From Takashimella koratensis (lineage: Eukaryota > Basidiomycota > Tremellomycetes > Trichosporonales > Tetragoniomycetaceae), in NCBI GenBank assembly GCA_003116875.1, contig BCKT01000017.1, positions 248,001 through 312,000 on the forward strand: 64,000 bases of DNA, given 5' to 3'. The position numbers were made by a program, and so were the translations under genes. The notes under the pieces are model-generated. The model made no database searches. It was not told where the DNA came from and saw only the letters and a list, made by a program, of their open reading frames with translations. Shown here piece after piece: positions 1-12,835 of the stretch; within the stretch, counting starts at the first letter, position 1; each line of letters starts with the position of its first letter.

Positions 1-3000
1 ATGCAGCCATCGATGCCGGCGAGCTCCCTGGCCTCGCGCGGAGTCCATCATGGCTCGCGAGGAGCAATTCGCGCTCCGGAGGTTTAGGGAGGAAGAAGTC
101 GATGTTGTCTAGGCAGTACAACCCCACAGCTGGGGATAGAGTCGAGGACGAGGAACCGCCAGTCCCTTCTCGACAGCGAGCAAGCATATACGGAGGTCGG
201 ACAGGGGAGAAAGGGCTGACACTGAAAGACTTGCAAAAGCTTGAAGAGATCGTCGAGGGGAACGATATGGAGGATGATCCCGAGCAGATGCGGAAAACAC
301 TTCGACGGAGTCTGAGTATGAATATTGCACCTGGATGTAAGTGACCGCGAAGAGCTTTGAAATCCCCTGTTGGATACCGCTGACACGCACTAGTCTTGGA
401 AGAGACGGTGAATGGGAATGAAGCCGACGAACCGATCATCTCGCCCCGACCTAGCTCGATCATCCGACGATCAGGCCGAACTAAGATCCGCAAATCTTCC
501 ATGCCCGGCGAGTTCACCCGCCGCCTCGCGTCGTCTCGCAAGAACCGTGCATCTGTGATTTCCACCGCTTCTTCGTCCCAGTTTGACGACTACCTCGAGG
601 ACGAGCAGCGGCAGTCGAGCGACCCGAGCGACGAACAGCACCGCGCCGCCTCGCCCGAGACGTATTACCGCGCAGGTGTCCCGGGGGTGGCCGAGGGTGA
701 CGAGGCCAAAGAAGACGAGCACGAGGAGTGGTCTGATGCCGTGCAGCATCTCGAGCACCGGCGGTCCTCTGACGCTTCCACCGACGAAGCAATCATCTTC
801 GACTCGTATACCCGCGACAGCATCGTCGAGGATCGAGCAGCTGGCGATCGCGCATCAAGCGAATCGCTCTCGTCGACTTCATCGTACGACGAAAGCCGGT
901 CTCCAAGCCCCGAGGAGTCGTCGAGCACCGAAAAGGCGCAGCCTCCGAGCTTGCCCCCGATCCTCACGCCAAAGCAGGACGAGGCACCGTGGTTTGGTGG
1001 AGATGGGGAACGGACGCCGACGCAGGAGAGCGTACGGGATCCTTTACATGGGATCCGCAGGCCGTCGCCGGGTACCGACTACGAGATGGCTCAGCACCAG
1101 CAACGGCTACCGATGGAACCTGGAGCCTACGGTCAAGGCGGGATGTCGTTACGTGTACCGTCAGACCCACTGCGGCCTATCTCACCGCCGCTGATGACGG
1201 GCGGCTTCCAGCCGGGCCCACCGTCGCCCACCCGCCAGCTTCAAGTATCCCCGACCTCGCCTACTCGCCAAGACCAGCTCCCATCTACTTCCCCGACGAC
1301 ACCGCAGCCCCGCCCTGTGCCCCTGCCTCAAGCACCCGACTCAGCCCCGCATGGCGATTTACCACCTGGCATGGCTCCGCCAGCGCAGCGAAGCGCCGTC
1401 CCGCCCGGTATCGCGATGCAGCACAAGACGGGCCAAGTGGCCACTCCGATCCCGGACCGCCCGCCGCTCGCACGCACCGAGTCAAACCAGTCGTCGTCGT
1501 CGGCTGCGTCGAGCGTCAAGGGGAAAGAAAAGGAGAAGAAGGGCGGGCTGTTTTCCAAGAAGGACAAGAAGGACAAGGAGGGCAAAGAAGCAAGGGATCG
1601 GGAAGCAGCGGCAGCGGGGGGTGCGGCATCGGCGCCGAGTGGGTCCAAGGCAAAGAAAGAGAAGGACGGGTTCTTGGGTTCGCTCTTCGGTGGGAAGAAG
1701 AAACACGAAGAGCCCTCTTCGGTATCCCATTTCTCCGCCGCAGGTCCCGCCGCAGCCGCTGCGCTACTTGGTACTTCAAAATCCGCCAAATCTCTCGGTC
1801 TCACACCTGGAAACTCGGCGACCCCGTCGCCTACCTCTCCCGGATTCGCGACCAACCAGTTTGCCCGATACCCTATTCACGTGGAGCGGGCGATCTACCG
1901 CCTGAGTCATATCAAGCTGGCGAACGCGCGTCGGCCGTTGATCGAACAGGTGTTGATTTCCAACTTGATGTTCTGGTACCTCGGTGTCATTGGGCGGACG
2001 AACGGGAGTGCAGAAGGTGGAGAGGAAGGCGGTGAGGAGGCGGCAGGCGCGGGTGGTGAAGGGGGGAAGAAGAAGAAGAGCGAGGGGTTGCCGAATGGGT
2101 TAGATGAGAAAAGGGACGAGCAGAGAGCGCCGCAGCTCAAGGGAACTCCACCGCGTGCGTCGGATACAGGTGTCGCCGGGGTTAAGCAACCCGACTCGCC
2201 ACCAAACTCGTACTCCTCTTCGCCGAACAGCAACCACTCGCACCATCAGCTCATGCAGCAGCAGCGGGAACAGGCACAGCAGGCGCACTACCAGCAGCAG
2301 AGGGAACAGCAGCAACGTGACGGACAGCGAGACCAGCCAGCGTTGCAACAACCCCACCACATGCTCAACCCGCCTCAACGGATGTCGTCCCCTCCTCTCG
2401 GTGGTGGCGCCGACGGGTTCCCTTCCAACGCTGGCCCACCGTCGCCCTCTCCCTCGCCACGGAAGACGGGGTTAAGCAAGCCCGAGCGAAGCCGGACCGT
2501 CAGCTCCGAGGCGTCAATCGTCCGGTCGCCTCAGTACGGAATGCAGAACGCGCAGATGGACAAGGAGATGCGTGCGGGTGGACCCGGTGGAGGAGCAGTC
2601 GGAGGCGGTGCGGTTGCAGGTCCTGGTCCGGCAAATGTCAATCATCACCCGCAGATGATGCAGCATGCCCCTAACGGAGCACAGCGGCAGATGGTTTCGC
2701 CTCCACCTGCTTCAGGACCCATGCGGACGCTCTCGCCACCACACCAGGCGCCCCAACAACGACCTATGCAACCTGGTCCCGGCCCAGCTTCAGCTCCCGG
2801 TCCCTCGGCAGGTGGCCCGGGCCCCGCACACCTCGCGCCTCCGCAGGGCCAGCGCGGGTTCGACGAGATGCGCGACGTGCCTCGCCCGCGCACACTCTCG
2901 TCCCCTGGCCAACCGCCGAGCCCTAACGGACCTAACGGACCCATGATGCGCCGAGTAGTCACTGACGGCCAGCCGCCGCCGCAGTACTCGACGCAGCCTA

Positions 3001-3908
3001 GCCCGAACCCGGCCAGCCACGCCCACCACCCTCCGTCCCCGCAACCTCCTCAACCCGGTTCACCGGGTGGACCAGGGCACCACCGCCCCGGTCCTGGACC
3101 CGGTGCGCCTAGCGGACCTGGCGGACCTCAACCTGGCCAGATCTTCCAGTACCCTGGCGGCCACGCGTCACCCGGCTCTCCATTCCCTCCTCGACCCAAT
3201 GGCCCGGCGTCGCCTCAACTGGGAGTCGGAACTCAACCAGGTCAAATCTTCTCACCCCCTCAACCTGGTCAGATCTTCCACCACCCGCAGTTCGCACAAC
3301 GCCCACCGCCGCCACCGTCTCCCCAACCCGCGGGGGGATGGGAGCCGCCGCAGCGCTTACCACCTGGCGCGGGATCACCGTATCTCTCCGCTCCTGGCCA
3401 AGCCCCACCTGGACCTGGCGCACCAGGGTCTCCGGTTCGTAGGGTATCGCCATCGCCTCAACCTGGAATCAACCCCGGAGAACACTTTTCGCGCCCTGCT
3501 TATCCGCAACACCCACAGGCGCACCCTCAACGTCCCCCTCCTCAGCAACCGCACCAACTCCACCCTGGCCAACTCGCTCACCCAGGCCACCCAGGACACC
3601 CAGGACACCCAGGACATCCAGGACACCCAGGACACCCAGGACACCCGGGCCACCCAGGCCACCCAGGCCACCCGGGGATCCCACCCCAGGGTCTCGCCCC
3701 AGGCCAACAGGCATTCTACGCCCGTCCTCTTCCGCCTCAACAACACCCAGGTCAACAAGGTCCACCAGGCGCGTATCCGCACGGAGGTCATCCACCCCCC
3801 GGAGCACATATTGGACGAGGAGGACCAGGTGGGCCAGGAGTACCGGGTCAGCCGCAGATGAGGCCGCAGCCCGTCCCGCCCGCGGGGAGTTATCCATACC
3901 ACCGGTAG
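1..3908 (+). CDS. ZDS1: Zds1-like regulator, 5' partial
   Basis: Coding exons are 3-336 (open at the window edge) and 394-3908, joined across a 57-nt GTAAGT...TAG intron that turns GGA-T/TC-TTG into Gly-Phe-Leu. The frame is open upstream of the Met at 102, so the true start lies outside the window. Nucleotides about 1860-2010 encode YPIHVERAIYRLSHIK followed by ...EQVLISNLMFWYLGVIG, which is the Zds C-terminal domain. In yeast this domain binds PP2A-Cdc55 and helps release Cdc14 at mitotic exit; the same role here is inference. A Ser-rich N-terminal part and Lys-rich patches (1520-1700) precede the domain. Unusually, about 630 residues of Pro/Gln/Gly-rich low complexity follow it, including an HPG run at 3586-3680. 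Stop is TAG at 3906-3908. Confidence 0.85.
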
Positions 3909-4791
3909 GACCTGGTGATTGGGGGAGGGGTCGGCTTAGGAGGCGGACTCGACGACGGTCGCGCCGCGTGGCGATACCCCACCGTCACGACGCGACGATA
4001 AGGCGTCACGACGACCGTACAACCAACCGTACGACCGAAAGTCCACCTTCTCTTCTTGTCTTTCTCTTCTCTTTCCCATCTCTCACTCTACATTATACCT
4101 CTTTGACAATTGATCGATACTCCACACACCCTAGGCTTTTTCTTCACTAGTTTCTTTCTGCTTCATTCCCACTCAGTAACCAAAGATATCAAGACTTTCC
4201 AAGATCTCCAAGACGTACGTCATGACCCCCCNNNNNNNNNCCCCCCCCCCCTCTCAAACCTCCTCTGTGGCCTCATACTACCCCTCATCTTGATCCATAC
4301 ACCCAAAAGCCACGATTGCACCCCGCGCACCACCTCAATATTTTTGTCAGAATCTCAATTCTCATCCCCATTGCTCTCCCTTCATCCATCTCCACAACAC
4401 AACCTCTCACAATCTTCATAATCTCAAACATGGCTGTGCTTCCTCGTCCATTATCTCCAATCTGCACTTTTGTCATTTGGTCCAGATCAGTCCTTTTTTT
4501 TACTTGATTAGTCTCTCTTTATTCTTTGTACATACGAATACAACAGTGTCTTTCCATTGCATACGGTGCAAGTCAAACGATCGCTTGGGTTTATGGTGTG
4601 AGAGGGATGGAATGACTGACTGCACTGGAATCAAATCAAACCCCACCAGTGCGCGTTGGGTGGGAGATGGTATGACGTCATCACTGAATTCCAGCAAAAC
4701 TCGCACTTACTGTACCACCTACCACCGATCTCTGTATCTTTCCACTTGACTTCATACCTCTTCACCTTAATCAACAACAAACACAATCATC
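3909..4791. other. intergenic, CT-rich, with 9-N gap
   Basis: This is the downstream region of the Zds1-like gene and the leader of the next gene. It is pyrimidine-rich and contains a run of 9 N at 4232-4240 inside a poly-C tract, so the C-tract length is unresolved. I see no coding region in it. Confidence 0.7.
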
Positions 4792-5873
4792 ATGTCTCTC
4801 TCTGGCTCTTCTGCAGAACGTGAGTCTCCCTCTCTCATGTTGGGTGGTCGTTATCGCTCTCCCGGCCTTGGTCCTCGTTTCCCGCTCTTTCTTGGCTCCA
4901 CTTTCCCCGGCGTTGCTGGCGACTGTGGTGACTCTGGTGACTCTGGTGTTATCCTTGTCTTGGAGTCTACACCGTCTTCGATCACTTGTGATCGTCAATG
5001 CGCGGTCACACGATCTCACTGCCCCACGATCTCAGCTCACTCGCTAACGCTCGCACGCTCGCTCGTGTGCTCGTTCGTTCGTTCTTAGACAACGCCGCGA
5101 CCAACGACGCGCAACTTCGTTTCAACCAGCCCAAGGGTCCTGAACCTACCCGGTAAGTTTATCTGCTCACAACCTGGTACTCTCATTGTCTTGCAGTTTT
5201 CCAAATAGCACACTCCATGCGAGACCATTACTCACCCCTTCTCTTTTTGAATCTGTAGTGAGAACCCAGGCGGCGTGAGTCACTCTCTCCACTTTCCTTG
5301 CTTCCCCATCAATTCGCCTCCCCTCCACTCGACTCGACCCTACGGGCCCAGACCACCTCCTACCTCCATCGTAACACCTCTGACGTCTCCAGGTCTACCC
5401 CGATGTCGATGGTCGCGACGCCCCGCCTGGGAGTATGCCTGGGTCCGGAGCACCCGACCACCACGGTGACGTTCGTGGTGCCTTTGGTAACGTGAGTCAC
5501 CTCCTCTTCCTCTTCTCTGTGCACGATGACCCGATCCACTGGTTCCCTTCTCACAACTCTCATCTTCCATCGTTCATTTAACGTCCCTGTTCACTGATTC
5601 CTGTTGCTTCGCCCTCACCTCGCGCTACGCGTTCGGTTCGGACAGATGTACGAATTCCAAGACACCTTCCGATCCCTCTCTTCCGCATTCACCGACGCCC
5701 TCAACACGATTCACAAAGAAGCGACTTCGGGACTTGGCGAAGATGCGCAGGCTCTGGTCGCTCGGCTGATTAGTATGCGGGACGAGGTGGATGGTTGGAG
5801 GTCGGGAAGGCCAGTGGATGCGAGTGGAGGAAGCGCGGTGGAAGGTGCCAAAGGTGGTTTGTTCAAGGAGTAG
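4792..5873 (+). CDS. small five-exon protein, unknown function
   Basis: Exons 4792-4819, 5089-5152, 5259-5274, 5393-5491 and 5646-5873 join in frame (435 nt, 144 residues plus stop). All introns have GTRAGT donors and YAG acceptors, and exon 3 is only 16 nt. The protein begins MSLSGSSAEHNAAT and has a Gly/Pro/Asp-rich first half (about residues 20-68). A probably helical half follows (MYEFQDTFRSLSSAFTDALN... to about residue 125), and the end is GLFKE. There is no signal peptide or membrane segment. I do not recognise a family. The spliced frame and the clear change in composition argue that it is a real gene. The first intron, about 270 nt, is long for this window. Confidence 0.7.
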
Positions 5874-7285
5874 TCGAGCTCAGGCGAGATCAGGCGAACC
5901 TGGGCAAGCTAGGCATCGAGTAGAGGATACAGCTCTGACAAGGTGGAGGACGAAGAGAAAGGAGAGCGGTCTTGTATGAAGAGCAAAAGAGGTAACAAGA
6001 AGCAACGTGAAGAGTGAACAATCAAGAACCATCACAATGTCATAGTCAGATGTAGCCAAGTCCGCCATATCTGAGAGAAGGTATGCACAGAAGTAGCCAA
6101 GGATAATGAGGTATTGTGTCTGGGCATAGCGTGTCCTTGAATGTCGAGGTTACGTCGATATGTAGTGGGTTCCGCCGGCGATGAACAAAGGTACGCCCGC
6201 CTACCCGCTTCAGCCTGTGGGTGGCGGTGAGACTTACCGGCCATACACCAGCGCGGCTGGCGGCACGGGATCCAGCCCTGCGTGCCTCGGGGCATGCATA
6301 ACGCCTCTGAGCTATCTCAAGTCTTCCGCCCTCTCCTACACACGCGCTGAGACGTTGAGCATTGTCGAAAAACTAGGCATCTCCCAGATGTCGGAAGTGA
6401 TTATACAGGGCGGGAAGAGTGGTACAGCTAGGCAGGGGACAGGACATGGAGGGTGGCATGTGGCGCAAATAGTTGACTAAAAATCGACCGACTTGGTCTA
6501 CATCCAAACGAATGTTGACAAACTTGTATCTTTCTTTGCTCGCCCGGTCCATCTTTGCCCAAGGAGCCGGTGATGTACTTGGGATGGGCGAATTGCGCAT
6601 GGCTTGTTTACAGCCCCCGCAAGACGATGCATGATGCTTGCGAGTGCTTGTCAGTGCTTGTAACCTTGAGCCCAGCCCTGGGCCCGGTCGGAAGGATCCG
6701 ATCCCGATCCCTTCCCTTCCCTCCCCTCCCCTTCCCTCTCCTCGCCTTCCTTCGCTGCCTTCTTCCATCAACTGGTACGTCCGCCAAGCACAGAAACCTA
6801 CCCAGCTTCTCTAACCTCTATACACTTGCTCAATCTGTCCATCCATCTACTCTTACTCCTTACTTTTGTCGTTTTCTTTCATCTCCCCCACAGCGCCCTA
6901 CCCCATCTTCCCTCTCCTCATCGTCTCTCTTTCTCTCTTTCTCTCTTTCCTATGCGCACTTGATTCGTGCTCAACTACCTACCTCTTCTTCTCCATCGCC
7001 TTCTCGAAGAAGCCTACGCCAGCCTACTGCCTCCCAAACATCGCCAGCGAATCCCACACCACCATCATCGACAACGGGAAAAATCCCAATCGATCTATCT
7101 TTGATCAACATCAACATCACCAGCAAGGGTCAAATTTGTCGGTATCGCCAAGTCTCGCTGAGCGAGATACAGCCCAAGCAAACCGGCCGATCGACTCGAT
7201 CACACCTATAATCCACTGCTCTTCACCTCTTTGATCACTACCTGGTACATCGACCGACCCTCTCTACACCGCCGTCTCGGCCGCG
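5874..7285. other. intergenic and CT-rich leader of the Axl2-like gene
   Basis: I find no supported gene here. Positions 6700-7285 are strongly pyrimidine-rich with short ORFs and look like promoter and 5' leader of the downstream membrane-protein gene. The open frame at 6555-7211 is a by-product of C/T-rich sequence. Confidence 0.6.
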
Positions 7286-10200
7286 ATGCCCTTCCCTCCC
7301 GGCCCTCGGGCTCTCTCCTTCACCACAACAATGCTTTCTCACCTCTACTACCTTCTATTTGCTTCCCTGCTCAGCCTCTCGCCCGCGCACGCCATCCTCT
7401 CCCGACCTATGTCTCAGCAATTCCCCCCTGTGGCCCGTATCAACCACCCTTACCTCTGGACTCTTTCACCCAACACCTTCACTCCCGCCGCGTCTACCTA
7501 CAACGCTTCCGGACTTCCATCCTGGCTCCATTTCGAGTCCTCGAGCGGTACTTTCTCCGGGACCCCTCTCTCTACCGACGCGGGAGGTTTCACGGTCTCT
7601 GTAACTGCTCCGGACGGAACCGAGGACAGCGTATACCTCACTACCTCTTCTCTCCCCGGTGCAAACCTTACCGACCCAGTAATTGACCAACTCAACTCGA
7701 GTTCCATCACTTCGGCATTCCCTTACCCATCCGCTTCATCACCTTGTTACCCTGGTTTCCGAGTTCCCCCAGGCTGGTCTTTCTCCCTCGGTTTCCAATG
7801 GTATACTTTCACCGCTTCTTCGCATATTTATTACTCCGCCAGCATGTCGGATGGTTCCCCTTTACCCCCTTGGCTCAATTTCAACGCAGACACGGTCACT
7901 TTCGACGGGGTCACGCCTTGGCCCGAGGAAGAGTTGGAAGGGTTCAGCATCGTGCTCGGCGGGTCAGACGTCAAGGGTTTCACAGACGTCAGTCAATCGT
8001 TCAATATCTGCGTCTCCGCACACGCCTTCGAACCCGCCGGCGTTCAAAGCAGTGGGTCCAACACTTCGGTGATAAGCTCCGTCGTCGTCAACGTTACTGC
8101 CGGTGAAGAAATCTCGACTGGCGCTGGGGGGAACGGAAGTTTCTGGTCATCCGTGTGGACTGGGTTCACACTTGACGGATCGACTTTGCGTTCATCCGAC
8201 GTCTCCAACGTCTCCATCGACACCTCCTCGACCTCTTGGCTCACCTACAACCCAACGAACATCACTCTCTCGGGATCCCCACCTGACAAAGCCGTCGGTT
8301 CCAACATTTCCGTCCCTATCGTCGTTACCGACAAGTACGGCGACGCTGTCAATTCCACCATGAACCTCGTCGTCTTCCCATCCACATTCATATCCGCTAC
8401 GGTCTCCGCCAAACTCACACCGGGCGGATTCCTCGACCTCCCACTTGGCCAGTTCTTCTCTAATGCTACAGCGGGCGGATCAAACCCGCTCAACTTTACA
8501 GCCGCGCCTCGAGACTCGATATCCACCCTCGCTGTAGACGGAAGTGACAACGGGACTACCGATGCCTCGACCTCTTCATGCCTCACTTTCAACCCGGGCA
8601 ACCACTCTTTGACCGGCTGGGTCCCTTCCAACGGAACCACGACCACCGCTTTCACTCTTATCGCACAAGACCTAGTCACCCACGCGTGGTCTCGTTCCGT
8701 CCTAACACTCTCCACGTCCGCTACTGTCGTCTCCACCGAGGGCGCCACCACGGCTCACCACGGGCTCAGCGCGGGGGCTAAAGCAGCTATCGGCGTCGTC
8801 GTCGGCTGCGTCGTCGGTCTCGCGCTTCTCTGCCTCTTACTCACTTGTTGTCGCCGCTACGTCGCACAGGAGAAGCACAAGGTCGCGGAACAAGGAGGGA
8901 TCGAGGAGAAAGCATGGATGGATTTGGTCAATCGCGAGTCGGAAGAAGCAGCGGCAAGGGATGTCAAGGTCTCTGGGAGTCCAGCGAGTGTGGCAAAGCC
9001 GCATTTGTTCAAGATGGGCGAATTCGGAGTCGGGTTCGGAAGTCCGAAGAAAGGTGGCGGGGCGGGGATGGCAGGAGAGGTGTATCATGTACATGGAGAT
9101 GCGGTGGTAGGTCGTGTCGAGTTGGGCCTGGGTCACCCGCCAGCTCTGCAGGCACGAGGGGTTGGAGGAGGTAGTGTCCGCGGGATGACCGACTCGATTG
9201 CGGCACGTACGAAACGTTGGCTTGTCGCTGCTGCCACTGGAGTTGGATCCGTCGGCCGCCGCGCTGGCCAGTCGTTTGCCACGGCTCCGATCGAGGCGGT
9301 CCAGAAGCGGGATATCTCGAATCCAGTGATCAAGCGCTCTCTCTCAAACGCGGCGTACCAGGCCCAGTTGGCGTTGACTATCAACGCGGCAGAGATCGCG
9401 GCAAGGGGAGGCGCGACGTATACCTATGCGCCGGCGTCGGGGAGGGAAGGGAAGGACGACGCGTCGAGTCTTGGACCAGGGCACACAGGGGATACATCTG
9501 AGTCGAACGAGTCGACTCCGCATACGGGAAGGGCAGGGGTAAGGGCTGCGGGAGGGGTGGGGACGGAGGAAGGGAGTGAAGGGTCAGACAAGTCGTCTCG
9601 ATTCGGAGCGGGGAAGAGTAGTCGGGCGTCCTGGGAAAGCGAGATTCCGTTCTCATGGACGAACGCGGATAGGTCGAGGGGTGACCAGCCCGGAGACGGG
9701 GCGAGCGAGGGGAGTGCGAGTAGGAGCGGGAGTAGTGCCGGGTCTCATGGGGAGCATGAAGCGGAGAGTAACAACCACAGTAACCAAGGCCATGACGTCC
9801 CTGTTCAAAGAAGCGATTTCCGACCCGTCCCGCCACACGCGCTCCCTCGACCCCCGTCAGCGTTCGAGGATGGGGAAATCAGTATCGACAATATCCATTT
9901 CCCGAGCGACTACGACGACGACGATGATGATGAAGATGAGGACGACGAGGATGGGGAGGACGGGGAGGAAGAGGATGCGGTGGTTATTGCCACGGCGAGT
10001 AGGGTGAGCCCAGGCAGCAATGCCAGTGGCCATGGAGTAGCAGGGAGGGGAGATCGACAAAGCAGTGGAGGATCGGGATCGGGGTCGGGCTCGAGCGCGG
10101 CGCAGGCGCAGGCTCACTCGAGGCTTGTAAGTTTCGGGAAACAGAGAAAAGTCGTCGTTACCCCTCCGGATGGAAGTACCTCTCAGACCGGGGTAGTCGG

Positions 10201-10697
10201 GTCTACATCAGCCACAACGAATGGAAGTCCTGGCTCTCGCTTAGCTTTGACGACCACGACCACGACCACAACTGGGGCAGGGGTAGGGGGATCCCATCGA
10301 GTCCTTCTGGGAGTCGCGGAACACTTTCATTTCTTCCCCCCGCTCTTCCCTGATGCCGAGGCGAGACTGGCAAGTCAGGCAAGAACGAGAGGAAAAAGTG
10401 GAGGTGGAGTTCCGGTTCTCGCTGCGTACATGGAACGACGAGTCGGAGGGGTAGGAGGAGCGGGAGGGGAAGTGAGGAAGGAAGAACTTCCCGAGTGGTT
10501 ACATTTCGATGATGGAGAACTCTGGGGTGTCCCGCCAGAGACAGAAAGAGGGACGTTGGAGGTAATCGTGATGGAGAAGAAATCAGGAGAGAAAGTGGTT
10601 GGAAGGTTTACGATTGAAGTGAGTTGAGACCCCCTTTCTTTTGAGTTGGGTGAGAGATTGGAGCTGATTTTGGGTTTAGGTCGTTGGGAGGAAATGA
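7286..10697 (+). CDS. AXL2: Axl2-like bud-site selection membrane protein
   Basis: Exon 1 is 7286-10618 and a short exon 2 is 10680-10697 (about 1116 residues). Reading through the donor GTGAGT would end the protein at 10627 as ...FTIEVS. Splicing gives FTIEVVGRK, a better end for a cadherin-like strand. A hydrophobic signal sequence (LYYLLFASLLSLSPAHA) follows the second Met at 7331, which is an equally plausible start. Extracellular repeats match the cadherin-like/He-PIG pattern, with phrases such as LPSWLHFESSSGTFSGTP, and carry many N-x-S/T sites. One membrane segment (GVVVGCVVGLALLCLLL) lies near residues 499-520. The tail of nearly 600 residues is Ser/Gly-rich with an Asp/Glu run (9910-9975). 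In yeast Axl2 marks axial bud sites and signals to septins; the role here is inference. The extreme C-terminus carries another PIG-like unit (see findings). Confidence 0.82.
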
Positions 10698-12835
10698 GCG
10701 AGATGTGGGCGAGAGGTGGATGCATGGAATGGGGTAAGGGAGGAGGAAAGAAGAGACCCAGAGGGAGGGGTAAGAAGCCAGCTAGACTGGCTTGTTAGAT
10801 ATTAGATTATGCACTTGGATTTGAACATGGATGATGAGGAGGCGGGGAGCGGCTTGCGAAGAGTGCAACAGATAGATTTACAAGAACGCGAAATTTGAGA
10901 TGATCGAGATGACTGGGAAGTGATGCATGAGATGGCCACGGGCCAGACAGACTCAAGGGAGTGAAGTTAAGAATGAACTGAGAGGAGAGATGTACGACAC
11001 CAGATGAGACCCCGTCCCGGAGACGAATGTGGGTGTCCCAGAAGACTGAGACGAGCCCGGGACGGGTCAATTTATAGCGCGAACCTCCCCTCGACTCGGA
11101 AGAGAAAAGGGGAAGATGGTATAGGCCCGTTCAGGAATCCGAGCTCGCACGGATGTAGCGAGGCGGAGCAGATGGAGCCGTGTGCAGCCTGTGCTGAGAG
11201 CGACAGGCTAGCAGAGGAGGAAGAGTGGAGCGTACGCAGGCGGAGCCTGAGTACGAGGGGAAGAGATGAAACAGGAGACATAGACGGCAAGGACAGAAGG
11301 AGCAAGAAAGAAAGGCAGATAAAGAGGGGTTGAGTCGTTAGTGACCTTGAAAGGGACGATACGCGCTGCATGCGACGTTGGTGTGGATGTGATCAAGCTG
11401 GGATGGGTGAAGAACGAGGGTGTAGAAGAGCAAGCAACGACCAGACATTTCGAAAAAAAGTTTTAAGTGTTTGGTGACGTGGCATTACTCGTCATCTGCA
11501 GGTGGTGTGGTCGAGATCCGAGAGTGATAAGGCGTGTGGGCAAGCGGAGGAAGCCGAAGAAGCCGAAGTCCCCGAGACCCTGTAGCACGCCATGGCACAC
11601 ACACACACACACACACACTACTCTCACATACCCCACACACACACACAGACGCAGTCCAGCTCCGGTTGATCTGCTCTCATCTCATCATTCGATTCGTCAT
11701 GGCACGTATTCAGTCCAGACCTTTTGGAATCAGCGGGTACATGCATGCAGATCTCAAGGGTAACAAGGAGAGAGGGAAGAGACAGAAGTCTTTAGGCCAG
11801 GGTTATCTCTATCCATTCAGCAGTCAGCACTCGGCAGCACTCAGCACGCAAGAGCCAACGTGGGTGGGTGGGTGGGGGCTGGACCAGGTGGGGGTCAGGC
11901 TATCACGCCACTGGAGACAAGAGGATGAGGTGATTGATGCACTCCTTTGTCCTGGGGGTATGGATGGGTTCGACGGGTGCAGTAAGTTGATGTGCACGGT
12001 GCATGGTGCAGAGTGCAGTGAGGCTATGCATGCATGAGCCCGGTCAGCACGAGGAGCGACGGCAGCGAGCACGTATGCCTGCACTTATGGGGTCTATGCA
12101 TACGGGATAAGAGACATGTCCATCTAGCCCGGGCCAGGCCGATGGACCGAACGAGTGGCGATGGCGAATGTGGCCGTGATTGACTCCAACTCCTTGGTTG
12201 CACCTGCCCCTTGTCCCTCCCTCCCATCTTCCTCCTGTGAACTTATCTCCCATCCTCAACCTCACCATCACCCTCCTCACTTCGCCCATCCCTCCCTCCC
12301 TCCCACCCTCTCTCCATTCTTGCCACCGAGTCTCCTTCTCTAGGTAGCACACGACCCACCTCTATGGTGAGCGGTGGGTGATAAGCGCCGAGGGGAATTC
12401 CAAATCCCTGTCGTAATTTTTGGCAACCAATTTAAACTTTTCGTTATTCGTAAACATCCACGCCCACACACACACACACTCTCTCTCACCTCCGAGGTCC
12501 TGTCCTAGCTCATCTCGTCTCCGGACAGCATCCTTCTCACTCCTCACTCCTCCTCTTGACTCTTCACTCTTGACTCTTACCCATCCTCATCCTCTCTTCT
12601 ATACACGGGCAACACCCTCGCTTTCGACGATACCTCTTGTCTCACGACCGTCCTTCGTCTCGCTCAACCCCACCAAGACGTAAATTACAAAGCAACCGTG
12701 AAACAACCACCCCTTGCCTCGCGACGTTGACACTCTACCTCCGACTCGACTCACACGACACACGACACATTTGCCACCAACACCTCCCTCCCTTCTCTCC
12801 CCCCTCCCCATCTCTACCTCCATTCCACTCCTACC
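10698..12835. other. 2.1-kb intergenic region with CA repeats
   Basis: I see no supported gene. It holds a (CA)n tract at about 11595-11618 with a second short CA run near 11635-11646. A CT-rich leader of the next gene occupies about 12200-12835. Open frames here are short and of biased composition. Confidence 0.6.
11595..11646. repeat. CA microsatellite
   Basis: About 12 uninterrupted CA units begin near 11595, followed after a short break by CACACACACACAC near 11634-11646. It lies in a gene-free stretch. Confidence 0.9.

Noticed and set aside
6555..7211. 218-codon ORF before the Axl2-like gene
   Set aside because: Pyrimidine-rich, Ser/Pro/Leu-biased translation without domains; consistent with promoter and leader sequence.
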